The notes below the pieces were generated by a model. That model worked only from the letters and a program-made list of their open reading frames with translations, ran no database searches and was not told the DNA's origin. 23,137 nucleotides of DNA from JBBDXA01 sp040902585 (GTDB taxonomy: Bacteria > Planctomycetota > Phycisphaerae > Phycisphaerales > Phycisphaeraceae), in the NCBI GenBank assembly GCA_040902585.1, contig JBBDXA010000152.1, positions 1-23,137 on the forward strand. Reading direction: 5' to 3'. The position numbers and the translations under genes are program-made. The first letter of the stretch is position 1. The number at the start of each line of letters is the position of its first letter. Shown here piece after piece: positions 1-5,793 of this stretch.

Positions 1-22
1 CGGGTCTGCTCGGCGGACCTCG

Positions 23-57
23 CCGACCCGTGGCACCCGGCCGACCCGTGGCACCCG
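23..57. repeat. Two direct 17-bp copies containing CCCGTGGCACCC
   Basis: A 17-bp unit beginning CCGACCCGTGGCACC occurs at 23-39 and again at 41-57, giving an 18-bp period. It lies just downstream of the 3' end of the minus-strand aminotransferase gene. The GTGGCAC core also appears in the hairpin after yidC (14553-14594). The array may continue beyond the window edge. Confidence 0.7.
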
Positions 58-84
58 CCCTACCCAGCGAAGCCGCAAGCGGCG

Positions 85-1842
85 TTAGTGTCGCCCGTTG
101 CCCAGCCAGGCCTGAAGACGATCGAACAGCGTCTGGCAGTCGTCGAGGGTGACATCGCCCATGGTCGCGAGCTGGAGCCAGTTGCGGTCGCGGAGGTAGC
201 CTGATTCGCCGCCGATCTGGTAGCCCCAGTCGAGGCAGCGCTGAATGAAAGAATCGGCATTCAGGCCGGCGGGCGGGCTGAAGGTGGTGACCACGGGGGC
301 CGCCTGTTCTTCGCCGACCAACGCGGGCAGACCGAGCGATCGAAGCTCCCGGCGAATGAAACTGCCCATCGCGGCGTAACGCTTGAACGTGGCGTCGCGG
401 CTTTGCGGCGTGGCGTATTCATCCAGCGCCACCAGCAGCGCCTGAATCGGCGGCGAAGGAAACGTGAAGCGAGGCCCCGGCACGCGCAGGCTGTCCACCA
501 GATCCAGATACGCGGGCAGGCGGGACTGATCCACGCCGTCGAGCGAATCCACATCCGCGAAGACCATCGAAAGGCCGGCCACCGCGCCGAGTGACTTATT
601 GGATACGCCTGATGCCAGATGCACATCGCGCATATCGATGGGCACGGAGCCGACGGCACTGACGCAGTCGAGGCAGACCTTGACGCCGCGTTCCTTGGCG
701 AGCTTCACCAGGCCGGGCACATCGTTGATCATGCCAGTCGAAGATTCCAGATGCACGCACCAGATCCAGTTGATGGATTTATCTTTGTCCAGCGCCTCGG
801 CGACGGCCTTGAGGTCCCACGACTGACCATATTCCCAGCCGATCTCGGAGAACTGAAGACCGGCGCGGCGAGCCTGATGGATAAGGCGACGACCGAACTC
901 GCCGTTCATGAGCATGAGGCCACGGTTGAGCGAGCGGTCCGCGATGAGGGTCTGGCCGACGACTTCATTGGCGAGCGTGCCGGAGCCGACGAAGATTGCC
1001 GCAGGCTTGCCGGTGAGATCCTGAAGACGATTGCGGATGCCTGTGAACATCTCGGCGAACTTCAGGCCGCGATGGGACATCATCGGGCGGATGAAGGCGT
1101 CGGAGACTTTCTTTGACAGGTGAGCCGGGCCGGGCATCATGGACATGGCCGTGACTTCAGGCTCGGCTTCGGGCAACTCGACTTCCGGCGCGCCCTGGGC
1201 GCGGCGGGCGAGGCGGACTTCGATCGCACCGACGCATTCGCGCATCCGGCGGATATCACAGACCATCGGCACGTACTCGACCTGACCACTGGCGACCGCC
1301 GGGCCCAGCGGAAGGAAGCCTAGCTTCTCGTACATGCGTACGCGCTCGGCAACGCCGGAGATGAGGATATCGCTGAAGCCCTGTTCCTCGGCGTAGCGGA
1401 AGATGGCCCACATCAGGCCGGTGACGACGTAACGATGGCGGTGCTCCGGCTCGATGGCGAGCAGGCGCACTTCAAAAGGGCGCGGGCCCAGGCTGTTGAG
1501 CACAGAGGGGTCGGGCAATTTGTCAGCCACGGAGAACGGCGCTTCGCCGTGCCCGCTGATCATGCCGACGACGCGGTCCTGGTAGAGCGCGACGTAGTAG
1601 ATGTTGCGATCGTGAAATTTATCGACGAGACGTTCGCCGCCGGGATCAGAATGCTGAGGCAACTCGCGAACGAAAGTTTTGTAATTGAGACGATGAAGCT
1701 GGGCGTACTCGATCGCGGTCTGGGCGGGCTTGAAGGTATAGCGCCCCAGCTTGATGGATTCCGATGGATCAAGCCTATCCTCAAGCGAGAGGCTTTCGAG
1801 CGTACCTGTCGCACCAAATTCCGGACGTGTGGTGGCAATCAT
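85..1842 (-). CDS. Acyltransferase-like (GNAT/FeeM-type) domain fused to class V aminotransferase
   Basis: A 585-residue two-domain protein. Residues about 33-200 look like a GNAT-fold acyltransferase. The stretch around LNYKTFVRELP, then VRLLAIEPEHR and the GF(x)PLG end, resembles N-acyl amino acid synthase or autoinducer-synthase-like GNAT proteins. Residues about 232-582 are a fold-type I PLP enzyme of aminotransferase class V. They show the N-terminal MMPGPA motif, a SGT phosphate-contact loop near 287-289, LDCVSAVGS with the PLP-ring Asp near residue 392, and SNKSLG with the likely Schiff-base Lys near 416. The relatives of this half include serine/alanine-glyoxylate and 2-aminoethylphosphonate aminotransferases. 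A plausible but unproven reading is that one polypeptide makes or consumes an amino acid and acylates an amine. The start is the first ATG, with no clear Shine-Dalgarno; the next Met is about residue 94, inside the domain. The TAA stop lies next to a short GC hairpin (72-83). The gene diverges from metK. Substrates are unknown. Confidence 0.85.
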   Translation of the reverse strand: MIATTRPEFGATGTLESLSLEDRLDPSESIKLGRYTFKPAQTAIEYAQLHRLNYKTFVRELPQHSDPGGERLVDKFHDRNIYYVALYQDRVVGMISGHGEAPFSVADKLPDPSVLNSLGPRPFEVRLLAIEPEHRHRYVVTGLMWAIFRYAEEQGFSDILISGVAERVRMYEKLGFLPLGPAVASGQVEYVPMVCDIRRMRECVGAIEVRLARRAQGAPEVELPEAEPEVTAMSMMPGPAHLSKKVSDAFIRPMMSHRGLKFAEMFTGIRNRLQDLTGKPAAIFVGSGTLANEVVGQTLIADRSLNRGLMLMNGEFGRRLIHQARRAGLQFSEIGWEYGQSWDLKAVAEALDKDKSINWIWCVHLESSTGMINDVPGLVKLAKERGVKVCLDCVSAVGSVPIDMRDVHLASGVSNKSLGAVAGLSMVFADVDSLDGVDQSRLPAYLDLVDSLRVPGPRFTFPSPPIQALLVALDEYATPQSRDATFKRYAAMGSFIRRELRSLGLPALVGEEQAAPVVTTFSPPAGLNADSFIQRCLDWGYQIGGESGYLRDRNWLQLATMGDVTLDDCQTLFDRLQAWLGNGRH

Positions 1843-2099
1843 GGCAATAATGGACCGCTGTGACCACCGGCGGGCTATCCCGTCCGGCTTGGGCTTCTAT
1901 CCGGTCTCGTGCGCATTTCGCTACCGGCCCGCAAGACCGTTGGAACGCCCAAGCTCGCGGGGGACAAGACCACTAATTTAACAGCATTGGCAGGTCGGAT
2001 GCAACCGCCCGCCTAACCTCTTTCTTACCGGACAGTTCCGCAAGCCGAACCGGCCGCCCCGCCGGGGGCCACGGCACTGCTGGTTGTCCTGTGATCAGC

Positions 2100-2105
2100 T
2101 ACACT
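2100..2105 (+). promoter_or_regulatory. Possible -10 box (TACACT) for metK
   Basis: TACACT resembles the sigma-70 -10 consensus, but I find no good -35 box at normal spacing. If real, the metK leader would be about 195 nt. This is a weak call based only on sequence. Confidence 0.2.
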
Positions 2106-2150
2106 TAGGTGCGTTTGGCAGGCCGGCGAAACAGGCCCGGGTTCAGGGCG

Positions 2151-2186
2151 GTGCCGGTTGTGCCGATAGTGCTGATTGTGCGATCC
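2151..2186 (+). repeat. 9-bp degenerate tandem array (GTGCCGNTT-like, 4 units) in the metK leader
   Basis: Four consecutive 9-bp units start at 2151, 2160, 2169 and 2178: GTGCCGGTT, GTGCCGATA, GTGCTGATT and GTGCGATCC. The unit resembles the 9-bp units inside the RNase E/G tail (7930-8010). It could instead be a chance run in GC-rich DNA, but the constant GTGC at every ninth base is notable. Confidence 0.5.
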
Positions 2187-2306
2187 TGGCGACGCCAAGT
2201 GCCGGCGAACCGGCTTGCCCTCAAGTCGGCAATTCGCTACAACGCTCGGTCCAGATTTTCGTTTCCCGTTTCACTCCTCACCCGACACCCAGGAATCTGA
2301 ATCACC

Positions 2307-3521
2307 ATGGCAGCTTCTTCATTTGGCGGCAACTTCCTCTTCACCAGCGAATCCGTTTCGATGGGTCACCCCGACAAGGTTTCCGACCAGGTCTCCGACT
2401 CCATCCTCGACAGCTTGCTGGCCGTTGACCCGCGCGCTCGCGTCGCCTGTGAGACGCTTTGCACCACGGGCCTGGTCATCATCGCCGGCGAAGTGACCGT
2501 ACACAATGATGAAGCAATCAAGGCGCTGGACAAAGCCGAAGAAACCGTCCGCGCGACGATCAAGAAGATCGGCTACACCGACCCGCGCATGAAGTTCGAC
2601 AGCGAGAGCTGTGCCGTGCTGCGGACGATTCACGCGCAGTCGGCTGACATCGCCATGGGCGTCGATCGCGACGGCGCGGGCGACCAGGGTTTGATGTTCG
2701 GCTTCGCCTGCCGCGAAACGGAAAGCCTCATGCCCCTGCCCATTGACCTGGCGCAGAAGCTGGTCGCGCGTCACGCTGAAGTGCGCCAGCAGAACATCAT
2801 CAAGGGCCTTCGCCCCGATGCCAAGAGCCAGGTCACTGTCGAATACGTTGAGGGCAGACCAGCGCGGATCGACACCGTCGTTCTCTCCACGCAGCACACC
2901 GCTGACTGGAACGGCGTCAAGAAACAGGAAGAACTGAAGCTCGAAGTCATCAAGCACATCATCGATCCGGTCATGCCCAGGGAATTGTTCAACCCGCAAC
3001 GCGTGACCATTCACGTGAACCCCACGGGCCAGTTTGAAATCGGCGGGCCTCACGGTGACGCGGGCCTGACCGGTCGCAAGATCATCGTGGATACCTACGG
3101 CGGCCGCGGCCGCCACGGCGGCGGCGCGTTCAGCGGCAAGGACCCGTCCAAGGTCGACCGCAGCGCGGCCTACATGGCGCGCTACGTCGCGAAGAACATC
3201 GTGGCCGCGGGCCTGGCGGATGTCTGCGAGTTGCAGCTCTCTTACGCCATCGGCGTGGCGGAACCGACGAGCGTGTTCGTCGACTGCCAGGGCACGAACA
3301 AGATCGATGAAGCGGAAATCAGCAAGCTGGTGCGTGAGAATTTCCCCTTGACGCCGCGCGGCATCATCAGCCATCTGGATCTCTTGAAGCCGATCTATTT
3401 TGAGACGGCAAGGCACGGCCACTTCGGCCGCACACCGACGGACAAGGGCCACTTCTCCTGGGAAAAGACGGACCTGGCGGCAAAGCTGGCGGAAGCAGCG
3501 GGCGTGGCGGCAACGGCGTGA
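2307..3521 (+). CDS. metK: S-adenosylmethionine synthetase
   Basis: Methionine adenosyltransferase makes S-adenosylmethionine from ATP and methionine in the cytoplasm and feeds methylation and polyamine synthesis. The 404-residue protein (the family is usually about 380-400) has the ATP-binding GHPDK motif at residues 20-24, GAGDQGLMFG near 122-131, the GGPHGDAGLTGRKIIVDTYGG stretch, and the GGGAFSGKDPSKVDRS P-loop-like motif around residues 272-284. All expected family signatures are present and the frame is intact. The ATG at 2307 has a modest AGGAA 11 nt upstream and begins at the right place for the family. It is the first gene of the plus-strand series. The 113-bp gap to ptsI holds an inverted repeat, so it is probably not tightly co-translated with ptsI. 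Confidence 0.98.
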   Translation: MAASSFGGNFLFTSESVSMGHPDKVSDQVSDSILDSLLAVDPRARVACETLCTTGLVIIAGEVTVHNDEAIKALDKAEETVRATIKKIGYTDPRMKFDSESCAVLRTIHAQSADIAMGVDRDGAGDQGLMFGFACRETESLMPLPIDLAQKLVARHAEVRQQNIIKGLRPDAKSQVTVEYVEGRPARIDTVVLSTQHTADWNGVKKQEELKLEVIKHIIDPVMPRELFNPQRVTIHVNPTGQFEIGGPHGDAGLTGRKIIVDTYGGRGRHGGGAFSGKDPSKVDRSAAYMARYVAKNIVAAGLADVCELQLSYAIGVAEPTSVFVDCQGTNKIDEAEISKLVRENFPLTPRGIISHLDLLKPIYFETARHGHFGRTPTDKGHFSWEKTDLAAKLAEAAGVAATA

Positions 3522-3532
3522 GTGGAAGCAAT

Positions 3533-3629
3533 GAGCTGTCAGCGATCAGCTTTCAGCCGGAGAGCCATCCCCAGCCGCGCACGGCAGAAAGTCACAGGCT
3601 GATAGCTGATAGCTTATAGCTGACAGCTC
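3533..3629. repeat. Inverted repeat whose right arm is a heptamer array (GCTGATA)
   Basis: The left arm (3533-3558) begins GAGCTGTCAGC. The right arm (3597-3629) is made of degenerate 7-bp units (GCTGATA, GCTGATA, GCTTATA, GCTGACA) starting at 3598. The outer 11 bases pair perfectly and the inner parts pair imperfectly around a loop of about 38 nt. It fills almost the whole metK-ptsI gap and ends 5 nt before the ptsI ATG. It could act as a transcript hairpin or attenuator, or be a mobile repeat. It has no U-tract typical of an intrinsic terminator. Confidence 0.8.
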
Positions 3630-3634
3630 TCCCC

Positions 3635-5392
3635 ATGTTCATCAAAAAAGGAATCCCGGTCTCCCACGGCGTGGCCATCTGCCAGGCAGTGGTGCTGGAC
3701 GCGGAGGATCAACCGATCCCTCGCCGCACGGTGCCTGCCGCGCTGACCTCGATTCAGCATCAGCGTTTCAAACAGGCCCTGGAAGCCTCGGCTGCCGAGT
3801 TGCAGCTCGATCGCGATCGCGTGGAGAAGAACCCCGCGCTGGGCCCGGACTTCGCCAAGATTTTCGACACGCATCTATTTCTGCTCAAGGATAAACACCT
3901 GATCGATCAGGTCACGCGCATGATCGACAGCGAGCGCGTCACCGCGGAGTACGCCGTCTACTCCGTCATGCGGCGACAGGCGCAGGCCATGCGCGACATC
4001 GACATTCCCTACTTCAGGGAACGCGACCGCGACATCTGGGACCTGGAACGTCGCCTCATCGGCCACCTCATCGGCCAGTCGCGCAAAGACCTGGATCGCC
4101 TGACCCACGACGCCATCGTCATCGCCCGCGATCTCACCCCCAGCCAGACCGCAGCCCTGGACAAATCCAAAATCAAAGGCATCGCCACCGAGATGGGCGG
4201 CTCCACCAGCCACACCGCCATCCTCGCCAAGGCTTTGAAAATTCCCTCCGTCGTCGGCGTCGGTGATATCACCTCGACCGTCAGCACGGGCGATCTGATC
4301 ATCGTCGATGGCAACCGCGGACAGGTCATCATCAACCCCGACGCGGCCCAGCAGTTCAATTACCGCCAGGAGATGACCCGAATCAGCGCCTTCGAAACGG
4401 CGCTCGATGAAATGGCCAGCCTGCCCGCGGAAACGACCGACGGCGTCGCCATCGCGCTGCACGCCAACATCGAGTTCCCCGAAGAGATCGAATCCTCCGT
4501 GGAAAAGGGCGCGGTCGGCATCGGCCTGTATCGCACCGAGTTTCTCTACCTCGCCTCCACCATCGACCCCACCGAAGAGGAACACTACAAAGCCTACGTG
4601 CAGGCCATCGATGCCCTGGGCGGACGCATGCTCACCATCCGCACGCTCGACCTCGGGGCCGACAAGCTCATCACCAGCGGCCTGACGCCTTCGATGGAGC
4701 GCAATCCGTTCCTGGGCGTGCGCTCCATTCGCCTGTGCCTTCAGAATCCGCCGCTGTTCATGACCCAGCTTCGCGCCATTCTGCGGGCCTCGCCCAAAGG
4801 GCCGGTGCGGATCATGTTCCCGCTGATCAGCAACATCATGGAACTGCGGCAGGCGAAGATGATCCTCAATGATGTGAAGGAGGACCTGGAGCGCGAAGGC
4901 ATTCCCTTTGCCCCGGATATCCCTGTCGGGATCATGGTTGAAGTGCCTTCGGTGGCCGTGGAAGCGGCTAAATTTGCCAAGGAAGTCGACTTTTTCTCCA
5001 TAGGCACGAACGACCTGATCCAGTACACACTTGCAGTCGACCGCGGAAACGAGAGAATTGCCAGTCTGTACTCGGCGGCGAACCCGGCTGTGATCCAGCT
5101 CATCAAGGATGTGATCAGGGCCGGGGCGCGTGCGAAGATCGATGTCAGCCTGTGCGGCGAGATGGCCGGCGAGCTGGATTTCGTGATGCTGCTGATCGGA
5201 CTGGGCCTGCGAAGCCTGTCGATCACGCCGCCGGCGATTCCGGAAGTGAAAAAGCTCATCCGTTCGGTGAGCGTGGGACAATGCAAACGACTGGCACGCA
5301 AGGCCATGAGCTTCGACTCGGATCGGGAAGTGCTCAAGTACCTGCGCGACGAAACAAGAAAGATCCTGCCCGAAGCGTTCGGGGGGCACTGA
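3635..5392 (+). CDS. ptsI: Phosphoenolpyruvate-protein phosphotransferase (PTS enzyme I)
   Basis: Enzyme I transfers phosphate from phosphoenolpyruvate to HPr, starting the sugar phosphotransferase cascade in the cytoplasm. The 585-residue length is normal. The phosphorylated histidine is His193 in GGSTSHTAILAKAL. The PEP-binding barrel shows GIGLYRTEFLYL with Arg300, the FFSIGTNDLIQYTLAVDR motif, and Cys507 in LCGEMAG as the expected acid/base residue. No HPr, EIIA or permease gene lies in the window, so it may serve a regulatory PTS or a distant sugar system. The ATG at 3635 has no clear Shine-Dalgarno because an inverted repeat arm lies directly upstream. The family N-terminus (MFIKKGIPVSHGVAI) supports this start. 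Confidence 0.96.
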   Translation: MFIKKGIPVSHGVAICQAVVLDAEDQPIPRRTVPAALTSIQHQRFKQALEASAAELQLDRDRVEKNPALGPDFAKIFDTHLFLLKDKHLIDQVTRMIDSERVTAEYAVYSVMRRQAQAMRDIDIPYFRERDRDIWDLERRLIGHLIGQSRKDLDRLTHDAIVIARDLTPSQTAALDKSKIKGIATEMGGSTSHTAILAKALKIPSVVGVGDITSTVSTGDLIIVDGNRGQVIINPDAAQQFNYRQEMTRISAFETALDEMASLPAETTDGVAIALHANIEFPEEIESSVEKGAVGIGLYRTEFLYLASTIDPTEEEHYKAYVQAIDALGGRMLTIRTLDLGADKLITSGLTPSMERNPFLGVRSIRLCLQNPPLFMTQLRAILRASPKGPVRIMFPLISNIMELRQAKMILNDVKEDLEREGIPFAPDIPVGIMVEVPSVAVEAAKFAKEVDFFSIGTNDLIQYTLAVDRGNERIASLYSAANPAVIQLIKDVIRAGARAKIDVSLCGEMAGELDFVMLLIGLGLRSLSITPPAIPEVKKLIRSVSVGQCKRLARKAMSFDSDREVLKYLRDETRKILPEAFGGH

Positions 5393-5398
5393 CCAAAA

Positions 5399-5533
5399 AG
5401 CAGAAAAACAGAAAAGCAAAAAAGCAGAAAATGGGAAGAGAACACGCGGAACATTCGAGGCACCGCCCGTCACCGACGGATGCCATTCCGATCTTTTCTG
5501 CTTTTCTGCTTTTGTGATTTTCTGTTTTCCTGC
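5399..5533. repeat. Inverted pair of 8-bp degenerate arrays (AGCAGAAA / TTTTCTGC)
   Basis: The left array has 8-bp units at 5399, 5407, 5415 and 5423 (AGCAGAAA, AACAGAAA, AGCAAAAA, AGCAGAAA). The right array has units at 5494, 5502, 5510, 5518 and 5526 (TTTTCTGC twice, then variants). The arms are complementary, so the transcript could form a long A-U-rich hairpin about 60 nt across its loop. It lies just after the ptsI stop and might serve as a terminator-like structure. Confidence 0.85.
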
Positions 5534-5706
5534 CTTCAACAACCGTTTACGAAACCAACTACTCACCCGACATCCGCCCTGCGATCGCGAGTTACATCGT
5601 CGTGACTCTCGCTTGAACCAGGGCCAAACAAAAGGATTGAAGTTCATCGTCATGAGGACGAAGTGCAGTTCACAGGCAGACGTACAGGCTCCGCGCGCCC
5701 CCGCGC

Positions 5707-5716
5707 NNNNNNNNNN
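5707..5716. other. Assembly gap (10 N) flanked by GC-rich complementary arms
   Basis: Ten undetermined bases lie between GCGCGCCCCCGCGC on the left and GGGCGCGGGGCG on the right. These flanks are largely self-complementary. The true gap length is unknown, and a strong GC hairpin or a repeat probably broke the assembly here. Confidence 0.95.
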
Positions 5717-5741
5717 GGGCGCGGGGCGATCTGCTGCGCCC

Positions 5742-5784
5742 CTTCTGAACTTTCCACTTCTCCCTTTTCACTTTGCACTTCTCA
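5742..5784 (+). repeat. Heptamer array CTTNNCA upstream of the RNase E/G start
   Basis: Five consecutive 7-bp units run from 5750: CTTTCCA, CTTCTCC, CTTTTCA, CTTTGCA and CTTCTCA. A sixth copy, CTTCTGA, lies at 5742 after a one-base slip. The array ends 9 bases before the ATG at 5794 and occupies the place where a Shine-Dalgarno sequence would be. Confidence 0.8.
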
Positions 5785-5793
5785 AAATCATCC

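Larger units (their letters stand above)
1843..2306. other. Divergent intergenic region between the fusion gene and metK
   Basis: This 464-bp region holds no convincing gene. It must carry the promoters of the two divergent genes. I see no SAM-I, SAM-II or SAH riboswitch consensus upstream of metK. A small perfect hairpin (GCCGG stem, CGAA loop) lies at 2201-2214, and a 9-bp repeat array lies at 2151-2186. Both would fall in the metK leader if transcription starts near 2110. Confidence 0.6.
5393..5793. other. 400-bp gap between ptsI and the RNase E/G gene
   Basis: No gene is visible here. From left to right it holds an inverted pair of 8-bp arrays (5399-5533), unassigned sequence of about 150 bp, a GC-rich hairpin interrupted by the assembly gap, and a pyrimidine-rich heptamer array that reaches to within 10 bases of the next start codon. 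Confidence 0.8.

Noticed and set aside
1843..2306. SAM or SAH riboswitch upstream of metK
   Set aside because: I could not find the conserved cores of the SAM-I, SAM-II or SAH classes. A covariance-model search would settle it.
2319..3452. Minus-strand open frame opposite metK
   Set aside because: It is fully antisense to MetK and shows no recognisable motif.
3875..5653. Minus-strand open frame of about 592 codons opposite ptsI
   Set aside because: It mirrors enzyme I codons, shows no domain and crosses the repeat-filled gap.
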